Shown piece by piece: positions 10,587-21,881 of a DNA stretch of 64,000 nt. The DNA lies in the NCBI RefSeq assembly GCF_947507565.1, contig NC_089185.1, forward strand, positions 1,302,001-1,366,000. The letters run 5' to 3'. The notes below the pieces were generated by a model. That model did not search any database and was not told the DNA's origin. It saw only the letters and a list, made by a program, of their open reading frames with translations. Source of the DNA: Oscarella lobularis. Its lineage: Eukaryota; Porifera; Homoscleromorpha; Homosclerophorida; Oscarellidae. Every line of letters starts with the position of its first letter. The stretch's first letter is position 1. The position numbers and the translations under genes are program-made.

Positions 10587-13500
10587 CTACTGTAGTACAG
10601 ACAGTAGTAGTATAGACTCACACGAACAGTCAAACCAGGGACTTAGGGGGGGGGGGGGGGGGGGGGTCGGTACAGTAAAAGCGTCAACCGAGTCTTTCAT
10701 TCCACAAAGGCCGCCATTAAATTTCTTGTCAAACGGCCAGTTTTTGTCGCACCGCCCTTCATATTTGGCGGGAAAGCCACGAGCAGCACAGGTACTATAG
10801 AGCGATGAGAAGTCATACTGTGCCGTCTGTAGATCATTGCCTTCTTTGATTTGTCTCTCGCATTCCTCATCTGATTTCCCACTCGCTCTGCATCGACAAT
10901 AAATTTGATCAACTTCAGGGTTACAAGTCTCGTTGGGCTTTCGTTCCGGTCCCTCGCAGGTCACCTTGCATTCAGCGCACACGGACTGCCGAAGAACCTC
11001 CCCTGCCTTGATCTCAGCGAGAATTTTAGTGAACGCTTCACGATTCTTAGAATTCTTCTCCGTACCCTTGATAATTCCCAGGTCCCACACAGCACCACCG
11101 GTGCTCATAGCAAGCGGCGCGTACTCAACGAACGCGCGACACGACTCATCCATTTCTGAATCGTGTGCAGGCGTCAATGAGATATTTATGCTTGAATTTT
11201 GAAAGCCGCCCGTTTCGACCGTCTTTCCGTCGAGGCCGTGGATATGCCCCTGAAAATCGACGGCAACGATATCTTGATTGTCCACGGCATTCGATTCGAA
11301 GTTGAATTTTCCAAGTAGGTTCAATGTGGCTTTGCGCTTGATGAGCTCTTTCCGAATGTCATCCAACGACGAATTGGTGCCGCCATCGGTGTTTCGAAAC
11401 GGATCGCGCGGCTCGTCCGTGATGAGAGCCAAGTTGAGCGCGACGTCTTTGTTATGTTTGCGCAAGTCGCCGATCTTCAAGGCGTGTTCGATCGCCTCAT
11501 AGCCGTCTTCCGCATTTCCTTTCCTCCTGAATTTAGCCATGGCCTTCTCCACTTTCGACGCGGTCATTTTAGCTTTCCCATCGACCTTCACAACCGACGA
11601 GCGATTCTGGCGAAAGTCAAGGCCCCCATAGTTTTCGGCATTTCCAAACAGAACGACATAGTATTTGTTCTTCAGCATTTTCGTGTTACCGATATTGCTA
11701 TTTTTGAGAGCATTGTCGAGAGCTTTCACCGCGCTCGGAATCCAGCTCTGCTCCTTATCCATGCTATCGGAGTCGTCGACAATGACGACGATGTCGGCGG
11801 CCAAACGACGGGGAAAATCGCGGCCTATCTTGAGTTCGCGATAGGTCGTGCCTTCGACACACTTTTCCCCTAAAGAGACAAGAACAGGATAGATACTATA
11901 CGTAGAACGCTTTCTTTCGCTTTGTTACCGCATGGGTTCGGTTCTGCACACTAAAGGTGATATCGTGAGTCAACGACAATTACAGTAGGAAATTTCCCCC
12001 CTTACCATCCATTGGTCGCCGTTGCAAAATACAATCCTTCCCGTCGTTGCGTCGTGATACATTTGGCCTTCGTTTTGTTGATTGCACGGCTGGTTTTGTA
12101 CGTCGTCCACATTCGTAATATTTGGTCCCGGTTGACCGGAATCTCCCTTATAGGTAGAAATGAGAACATACGAAGAAGGATTAGGTCTTAACTGACAGTC
12201 TCGCCCGTGTCTCCTTTTTCGCCGGCTTCGCCTTTCGGACCCTTTATTCAAACGACGTGCATTTCTATATCATAATGAAGCGAATGGAGTTTACCTTCAC
12301 ACCTTTATCACCTTTTTCGCCCATCACAATCTGCTGACCCTAGAAAACTGTGAAAAATTTGCTAATAAGAAACAAGGCGACCTACCCCAGTTGCACGTTC
12401 ACCCGGTTCTCCCTAATAAACGTTTGCAAGATAATCTTGTTGGCCAGAGCGTACGATTACCATATCGCCTTTCGTTCCACTCGGCCCTTCAGCTCCACGT
12501 TCTCCACGTTGTCCCGGGTTGCCGTTGTCTCCGGGATCTCCAAAATCTCCGCATTCCTAATTCGAATCAACAAATGCGTGCTATTAATTAAAATGGAGCT
12601 TTTGTTCTACCCCTTTCGTCCCATTCATTCCATCGTTTCCACTAACACCACGATTTCCTTTTCGTCCCTACGTTCCATTATTGATCTGTCTCTCTCTTTC
12701 ATTAGGTATTCAATGACTCTACCTGCATCCCTGTATCTCCACGCTCGCCAGAATCGCCTGGACGTCCGACGCTACCCTGGTCACCCTACAAATCCGTCCA
12801 AGTGAAATAAAGTGATACACATGTAATGACTTTCTTCACCTTCATTCCTATTTCTCCTTGACTTCCTTCTGAACCGATATCGCCCTACCGTCAAGGCACG
12901 TGTGAATCCTTGAAATCTAGCACTAGTACTTGTACGTTTGGTCCCACAGCACCCCGCTGCCCAGAAGAGCCCGTTGCTCCTTGTTTTCAACAAAACAAAC
13001 TTCTGAGCCAGGAAGTTGAAATCTAAATGAATGAACGCACCTTCGCTCCTCGCGGTCCCGTTCCTGGCTCTCCAGGTTCTCCCTAAAAGTTTACGCCAAT
13101 ATAACGCAGCCTATCAATCGTCCCTAAAACTAACCTGAGGCCCTGGTGAACCAGGGAGCGTATGCCAGTGCCACTACAATGAATAATTTACTGTACACAG
13201 ATTTCAATACCACTCAACACATGCAAATATACCCATGGCGGATATTGTCCACGAGGGCCACGGTTACCCCTTTCTCCCTCATATCCCTTCATTAGAGATT
13301 ATTAGAGTAATCCGGTTTTTTAACTACTCTACAAACTCTGGGTCCAGTCATTCCAGGAAAACCTTTTTGTCCCTGTACATAGAAAAGTCTAAGAGAATCT
13401 TCAGCTCAACTCGAAGAATTGCTAAAAACCTGTTGACGTTCGCAGGGCAGCACGCACGAGGATACATCTCCTGATGAGTAGTTTTCTGCACCAACGTAGA

Positions 13501-13589
13501 TAATACAACATATAACTTTCGGACACTGTCTAACCAGCTGCTGCAATCGGTAGTAGGCTGAGTAACGCAAAAAGAATTGTTTTCAGCAT
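10587..13589 (-). CDS. Secreted collagen-vWA protein, gene D (mosaic, odd C-terminus)
   Basis: Same plan as B and C. The start (13587-13589) opens a different signal peptide, MLKTILFALLSLLPIAAA. Collagen exons lie at about 12190-13380, with the hinge (YPPW/WHWHTLPG) near 13165-13250, and the module exon at about 12006-12150. The large last exon starts near 11872 and runs to a stop at 10587. Its vWA part has VDDSDSM, GNAEDGYEAIEHAL and ITDEPRDP, and the tail matches gene C. A run of 21 G on the plus strand (10646-10666; 4 G in gene C) becomes a proline run and shifts the frame, so the protein ends in about 20 extra residues (LSPWFDCSCESILL...) rather than PTPKSLV. From about 12,887 upwards the introns and exons resemble gene E rather than B or C. 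Confidence 0.8.
10646..10666. repeat. 21-base G homopolymer at the 3' end of gene D
   Basis: The plus strand has 21 consecutive G. The duplicate site in gene C (near 6502-6505) has 4. It lies in the coding end of gene D on the minus strand, where it encodes consecutive prolines. Length calls for such runs are unreliable. Confidence 0.9.
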
Positions 13590-14341
13590 GTCGCACTCTT
13601 CTGCTCTAATGAGACAGTTGCATCTGTTTGACACTTTTTAAGGACGCGTCTCAATCTGTAGACGTGGGCTGCTTCACGTGAGCTGGTAACCGCATGCAGA
13701 AAAAGACTGGTCTCAAAAACTTGAAAGACAATTTAAGAACTACTAAAATATTGAAATATTGATCTTGAAACTGTTATCCCGATTGGCTGCTTGAGTAGCG
13801 ACGTCTTTCGTTCACAAAACGGCCTGGTATCCAGTTTGTTTTCATCAACGTTGACTCCCAATGAGGAAGTCTGTAGAAAATTAGCTTCCAATCAAACTTC
13901 CGAACGGAAGTCAGTTCGGAAGTCAACCGCAACAGCAGCTTCTATATATGCACTCGGGCTTAACTTCCGAGAACGAGGGAACGTGGCGCATACGTCAACT
14001 CAACTGCGAACGAATACCAGCTTTTCTGTCGTCCAGCTCACCCCATTCATATATTGATGTTCAACTGGAACGATTCTGTGATGGTGCAACAGTGCAAGGA
14101 TAGGTAGATGTCAACGACTCTGCGCTTGTACATGTGCTGGCCGTCAGCGTCGTCAACGCGCTATAGAAGACATTCGTCGGATCTACCGACTGGCGCGACA
14201 GCTTTTTAGTAGCGAGCGCTACTACTGTCGAGAGAGAAGTGGGGCCCTCCGGCGTTCACGTGCGTTCGCGTGATTTCGTACGGTGAGTTGATGATTGACA
14301 GAGACCAAGACGCATAGACAAGCACGCACACACACGAACGC
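13590..14341. other. Intergenic between gene D start and gene E end
   Basis: No gene and no YRDC relic could be recognised. It contains the presumed promoter of gene D and a GAAGTCAGTTCGGAAGTCAA double motif (about 13908-13926). The 3' flank of gene E has an ACACACAC-rich stretch near 14325-14335. Confidence 0.4.
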
Positions 14342-17300
14342 TCACGGCGAATGATACACAAAACTGTCTGGTGAATTCGTCAGTCCGCATATTTTGCCAT
14401 CAAATTTCTTGCCAAACGGCCAGTTTGGGTCGCACCAGCCTTCATAGTTGGCAGGAAAGCCACCACCATCATCAGGATCAGCACAGGTGCTATAGAGCGA
14501 CGAGAAGACATGCTGTGCCGTCTGAGGACTCTGGAGATCATTGGCTTCGTCGTCATTGATTTGTCCCCTGCACTCCTCATCCGATTTCCCACTCATTCTG
14601 CACCGACAATAAGTTTGATCAATTTCCTGACTACACTTTTCAGCGGGCTTTCGTTCCGGTCCCTCACACGTCCCCTTGCATTCAGCGCATATTGACTGCA
14701 GAACAACCTCCTCTACCTTAATCCGAGCGAGAGCGTTGGTGAACGCCGTGCGATCTTTAGAATTACTCTCCGTATCTTTGATAATTCCCAGGTCCCACAC
14801 AGCACCACCGGTGCTCATAGCAAGCGGCGCGTACTGAACGAACGCGCGACACGACTCCTCTAGGTCGAAGGCACGCTGAGCAGTGACTGAAACACTGATG
14901 CTTGAATTTTGAAAGCCGTCCGTTTCAATCGTTTCTCCGTCGAGACTGTGAATTCTTCCTTGACTATCGACGGCGACAATTTTTTCATTGTTCATGAAAT
15001 TTGATTCGAAGTTGAATTTTCCAAGTACATTCACTGTAGCCTTGCGCTTGAGCAGCTCATCCCGAATGTCATTCAATGACGACACGGTGCCCGGCCCGGT
15101 GTTTCCAAACGGATCGCGCGGCTCGTCTGTGACGAGAGCTAGATTGAGCGCAACGTCGTCGCGGCGTCGCAATTCCTCGATGCTCAAAGCGAGTTCGATC
15201 GCCTGATAGCCGTCTTCCGCATTTCCATTCTTACCGAATTTAGCCATGGCCTCCTCCACTTCCCCCGACTCCATTTGAGCGCGTCCATTGACCGTCACAA
15301 TCGACGTGCGATTATTGCGAAAGTTAGGGCCCTCGGTATTTCCAAAGAGAACGACGTAGTATTTGTTTCTCAGCTTTGCTCTCCTCCCGATGTTGCTATT
15401 TCGGAAAGCCCGCTCGAGAGCGTTCACCGCGCTCGGAATCCAGCCCTGTTCCGCCGCCATGCTTGCGGAGTCGTCAACGATGAGAACGATGTCGACGGCC
15501 GAACGCGAAGGCAGTTCGTTACCAATTCCGAGTTCGCGATAGGTTGTGTTTTCAGTACACTGTCCTACTAAAGAGATGAACATGCGTCTATTTAGATACA
15601 CACGTAGCAACGCTTTTTTTCGCGCTCTTTTACCACAGAAGTTTGATTCTACACACTAAAAGCGACTTCGTGAGTCACAATGACAATTATGTGCGCGGAT
15701 TAGCGCTTACCTTCCATTCATCGCCGTTGCAAAAGACGATTTCTCCCGTCGTTGCATCGTGATGTATTTGACCCTCGTTCTGTTGATTGCACGGCTGGCT
15801 TAGAGCGGCGTCCACATTCACAATATTCGGTCCCGGTTCACCGGGATCTCCCTTTATGGTTAGAAATGAGAACATGTGCAGAAGAAATGGGTCTCAACTG
15901 ACAGCATCGCCCTTGTCTCCTCTCTCGTTGCTGTCCTCGCCTTTCTGACCCTTAATTAATAATCGAAACGACGTGCATTTCTATGTGATGGTGTAGCAAA
16001 CGTTGTTTACCTTTACACCTTTATCACCCTTTTGGCCGAATACTACCTGACCCTACAAAACTGTGAAAAATCTGCTAATAAGAAACCAGGAGACATACTC
16101 CAGTTGAAGGATGACCCGCGTCTCCCTAACACATTTGCAATTAACTTCTATTGCGTACGGACACTCTTCTTCTATGTACTTCATCGCCTTGCACTCCTTT
16201 AGCACCAACGACGCCTTTTGGTCCCTTGCACAAATGTATACCACCTAGTCGCGAATACGCATTTGTAAACTAATCTCACTGGATCGCCGTTTTCTCCAGC
16301 ATCTCCTTGATCTCCGAGGTTCTGATCCACATGGAGTAACCAATATGACAATGTGTGATTAAAACGCCCTGTCTTACCCCTGGGGCTCCACCTGCTCCGT
16401 TTTCCCCGTCGCGACCACGCAGTCCAGGCAATCCCTAAGTAGTTTCAATTCTTTATCTCTCTGTCTTGCACTTTGCAACGACCCTACCAATAATCCTTGA
16501 TCTCCACGTTCACCAGGAACGCCTGGACGTCCTCTTTCACCCGAAGAACCCTACAAAGTCTTCCAATATAATGCAGCACAATTACTATTGGTAGTGAGTC
16601 ATCACCTTGAGTCCCACGTCTCCTTTACGTCCTTTCAAACCGGTATCTCCCTACGGTCAAGGTACTTGGGAATCCTTGAAAAAACGTCTAGCTTTAGTAC
16701 CTGTACATCTTGTCCCATAGCACCCGGTTGCCCGGCAATGCCCTTTACGCCCTATTTCGATCAAAAAGGTTCGAGCAGACTGTTGAAATATAAGTAGAAG
16801 CGCACCTTTTCTCCTCGTGGTCCAGTCCCTTGCTCTCCAGGTTCTCCCTGAAAATTGGAACTCCATAAAATAGCCTATCAATCATGTTAGAACTAACCGG
16901 AGCTCCAGGAAGCCCCGGCAAACCAGGAAGTATATGCCAGTGCCACTACAAATGCATAATAACCACGTGCAGATTTCAATACCACATCTATATACACATA
17001 CCCAGAGTGGATACCGTCCACGAGGACCACGACGACCGATTTCTCCCTCATATCCCTTTATTTTTATTGAGAACATTAAACAATACGTTTAATTTTTATG
17101 CTACGAACTCCGAGTCCAGACTCTCCAGGAAAACCCTTTTCTCCCTACGCATAGAAAAGTCTAAGAGAATCTTCAGCTCGACTCGAAGAATAGCAAACCT
17201 GTCGAGCTTTGCAGGACAACAAGCAAGAGGACAGATCTCCCGAGAAGTAGTCGTCTGCACCGACTTACGTAACAGTATATAACTTTGCAAATTTGACGTC

Positions 17301-17356
17301 TAACCAGCTAGTGCAATCTGTAGTAGACTTGCTCCAGCGATGAATGCGAGAAGCAT
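14342..17356 (-). CDS. Secreted collagen-vWA protein, gene E
   Basis: The most divergent complete copy. The start (17354-17356) opens the signal peptide MLLAFIAGASLLQIALA. A leader exon near 17215-17265 has ICPLACCPAK. Collagen exons (about 15900-17150) include runs such as GEPGEQGTGPRGEK, GVKGIAGQPGAMGQDVQ and GDTGLKGRKGDVGLK, with the hinge RYPLW/WHWHILPG near 16935-17025. The module exon (about 15711-15853) has CNQQNEGQIHHDATTGEI and CNGDEW. The last exon (14342 to about 15570) holds the vWA domain (VDDSASM, GNAEDGYQAIELAL, VTDEPRDP) and the tail (CAECKGTCEGPE, YCRCRMSG, YEGWCDPNWPFG), with a small extra insertion (ADPDDGGG). It ends in SFVYHSP. Its upstream neighbour is unrelated, so it marks the right edge of the array. 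Confidence 0.82.
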
Positions 17357-17955
17357 TGTCGTTGTGCGCTCGCTGCTCTAATGACGCAATCTGCTGCTGT
17401 TTGAAACCTTTTAAGGAGGCGTTAGCCGTAGCTATGCGAAGCGGTTCACGTGAGTTATTGAATTAGAGAGGTCGCTCTGAAAAACAAAAAAAAATCCCTT
17501 ATGACGTGTTGTTTTGATTGGCCACACGCGTGTACATCCAGCAGCGTTGTCTTTCAAGCACAATATTTCGTCGTATAACGGATAAGACCAGATAAACAAT
17601 GCACAGATACATAGACACTCTTTATTCTAATGGCACGTGATTGCCGACTCCATTGGAGGTCGTGTATCTGGAAAGTGCAGCGAAACCGTGGGGGTTGTCG
17701 GGGGGAGAGCTATAGGCCCCCAGGCAAAAAAAGACCAACCCCCGCAAACGAGAATTATTATATGCAAATGATGATTGTTATCATTTTCACGCTCACGTTA
17801 ACATCAAATAACACTTGAATAACATTTGAATGTCTGGTATTATCCCTTGTCAGAATCGCATATCGATTCGTTTGGAAGTGTAGACAAGCAGATAAAAAGC
17901 CATAGACGTGTGGACAGGGTGTGGATAAGCTGGTCTTAGCGCACGCTTTATCGGA
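17357..17955. other. Intergenic between gene E and MMACHC
   Basis: No gene was recognised. It should hold the promoters of both divergent genes. Around 17686-17752 there is a GGGGGTT / AACCCCC pair with further G and C runs that could fold as a hairpin. Function is unknown. Confidence 0.4.
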
Positions 17956-18752
17956 ATGAGCGAGGAAATCCTCGTCGAAATACGCGATTTTTTGTCGCCG
18001 AGAGGCTTCGAGTGCGCGCCATTCAAGGTATACACCGAGTGCGTGTAAGAAAAGCGCGTTCCAACGCTTCCACGCAGGTGCAATGGTACAACGAGGTCGT
18101 GCAAAGCGCGTTTCGCTTACGTTATCCGCCCGATACGTTGGCCGTGAGCATAATCAGCACGCCATCGATGTTCGAGAAGACATTCAAGCCGTTCGTCGCG
18201 TCGACGGACTGGACGAATCGCTCGGAAAGTCCTTCCGATCCTCTCGATCGATGCATTCACGAGCAATTGGAAGAAGCGAGCCGACGACTCGCCGATCGGG
18301 GCTTCAACGTCGACATAATCCACGACTACGACTTGGATTTCACGAGAAAGCCCCGAATACTCGTTCAAACGGCCGGTCACGTGTCGGGACAAGCGTATTA
18401 CTATCAGCGTTCGCACGTGACCGCGTCCGCGCCGTGGCCGACGAATAAGCCCATCTACGGCGTGTCGATTCATCCGAAGTACGGGGGCTGGTTTGCATTT
18501 CGAGGCGTCTTGATCTTCCGCGACGTCGCCGTCGAACTGAAGCGAAGGGAGCCCGAAGACGTCGTATCGACAAACGAAAAACGAATCGAATTGTTGGAAA
18601 AATTCAATTCGTCGTGGGAGGATTTTCAGTATCGAGACGTGGTACCGGTAGAGGAGAGATACTCAGATGAGCAGAAGGCGTACTTTGCCGCCACTCCAGG
18701 AGCAGCGAGAAGAAAATTACTTGGGCTGCCATCACTGAACGACGTTAATTAA
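17956..18752 (+). CDS. MMACHC: Cobalamin trafficking protein (cblC type)
   Basis: Cytosolic vitamin B12 chaperone that removes the upper ligand of cobalamin and passes the cofactor towards methionine synthase and methylmalonyl-CoA mutase. There are two exons, 17956-18027 (24 codons, MSEEILVEIRDFLSPRGF...) and 18078-18752, separated by a 50-base GT-AG intron in phase 0; 248 residues in all. Family landmarks read along the protein: CAPFKVQWYNEVV, ISTPSMFEKTFKPF, DRCIHEQLEE, PRILVQTAGHVSGQAYYYQR, GVSIHPKYGGWFAFRGV, FNSSWEDFQYRDVV and RYSDEQKAYF. It lacks the long Pro/Ser-rich tail of the human protein. It converges on the thiolase gene, with only 46 bases between stop codons. Confidence 0.95.
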
Positions 18753-18798
18753 TACATAGATAAAGATAAGTTTGCCTGCATCTTTGGCACATTTTTTG

Positions 18799-20498
<1,700 letters not shown>

Positions 20499-20668
20499 TG
20501 CAGCACGGACTTGCAGAAGTCTTGAAATTCTGCGCAGGTAAATATACACCTGCGTTTCGGTACGCGTCACTGCGCGAAAGTGCGACTTTTCGTTACCTCA
20601 CCAAGCGGTGTACGGTAACTGCTTTGTTCTGCCTTACGTTTGAAGAACGACATTGTCTCTGCGGTTCG
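20499..20668. promoter_or_regulatory. Divergent promoter between ACAT2-like and SYF2
   Basis: Only 170 bases separate the two start codons, which face away from each other, so one shared bidirectional promoter is likely. No sure core element was identified. Confidence 0.5.
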
Positions 20669-21756
20669 ATGGTAAAAGTGGAATCGATCTCTATTTGTCT
20701 GCTTCGTTAGACGCTTTTTTTAGGATAAGGCCGACTGCGATAAAGCGAGCGAAGCCTCTGGAGTCGAAAAAGACGTCGAGGGATCTTCGACGGGAGACCG
20801 CGACGCCGCGCCCTCTTCGGCAGCCGCTTTGAAGCGTGAAGAGCGGATGAAACGGCTGAGGGAACTGCATTTGAAAAGAGTGAGAAAAACGAATCTATTC
20901 GCACACAAAGCCGTTTACTATTCGCCGCAGAACGAAGCGAGAAAGTTGAACCACGTCGAAGTCGTGGAAGAAGATCGTAAGAAAAAGCTCCCGTACAATC
21001 ACGACGCGAAAAAATCGCGCGTGGAATGGGAATTGGCCGAAGCTGAAGCGAAAAAGGCAAAAATTAAAAAAAATTAAAAATTTCAATGACATCGTTTTTT
21101 TTTCTAAACTTACGTGCGTTTATTAGAAAGCAGAGGAAAGAGGCGATGACTACGGTCGAACAAAGCTCCTCGACGTCGGTGCAGACGAACTGGATCGATT
21201 GGATCGGAAGCGAAAGAAAAAGAATCCCGATCAGGGATTTTCTGGGTTTGCCGACGCGCAATTTCGGCAGTACCAGCGCTTGACGAGGCAGATGGATCCC
21301 GACGTGGAAGCCTACGATGCACAGAAGGAAAAATTGTACGCTGACTACTCGGTTCTAACTCCCCTTTGATGTGACGTGTTTTTTTTTTAATTAAGGGGAG
21401 ACGATTTCTATGCGACAGCCAATACCATTCTCGATCCTCTCCTGACGGCGCCGAGCAAGGAAGGCGTGGATCGAATGGTCAACGATTTGGAAAAGCAGTA
21501 CGTTTAGGGATTAATTCGTGGAACCATTGCCCCCCCCCCCTCTCTTCCTTTGTTTGTGTGTATTTTATCTCCTCCTTCTTCTCCTCGCAGGGCTGCAAAG
21601 AGAGCCAAGTTCAGTCGTCGACGGCAGTTCTTCGACGATGCTGACATTGACTACATCAACGAGAGAAACATGAAGTTCAACAAGAAAGCGTCTCGGTACT
21701 ACAACAAATTCACGGCCGAAATCAAGCAGAATCTCGAACGGGGCACAGCCGTCTAA
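20669..21756 (+). CDS. SYF2: Pre-mRNA splicing factor SYF2
   Basis: Spliceosome component of the Prp19-associated complex; nuclear. The first coding exon appears to be just the ATG (20669-20671), followed by an intron to 20723 and an exon starting GATAAGGCC (DKADCDKAS...). Then come [11 protein letters not shown], joined across a 48-base intron to [15 protein letters not shown], and [10 protein letters not shown]. The next intron seems to use a GC donor (AAG/GCAAAA) near 21056 and leads into [32 protein letters not shown] and [17 protein letters not shown]. Two further exons give [14 protein letters not shown] and the conserved C-terminus [28 protein letters not shown]. The match to the SYF2 family is end to end. 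Confidence 0.93.
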
Positions 21757-21881
21757 AGACGTCGTCATTCGTCTTTGTCAAACGATTTCATATCTAGATA
21801 AATGTAGCGAGTAAAAAAGTAGACGTAGTATGCAATAAATATGCGGACTGCACTTGCGAGAGCACGTACGTTGGTCGCCGT

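Larger units (their letters stand above)
1..17356 (-). repeat. Tandem gene array, unit about 3-4.2 kb
   Basis: Five head-to-tail copies of the collagen-vWA gene lie on one strand. Equivalent points recur at offsets of about 4.05 kb (B to C) and 4.15 kb (C to D). Intergenic sequence and introns are shared between copies as well as exons, which shows DNA-level tandem duplication rather than retroposition. Confidence 0.85.

Noticed and set aside
10646-10666. Telomere-like or G-quadruplex regulatory element
   Set aside because: It is a pure homopolymer rather than a telomeric repeat, and the paralogue has only four G; slippage or error is simpler.
17686-17752. Terminator-like or mobile-element hairpin
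   Set aside because: G and C runs can pair loosely, but arms are imperfect and no element ends or target duplications were seen.
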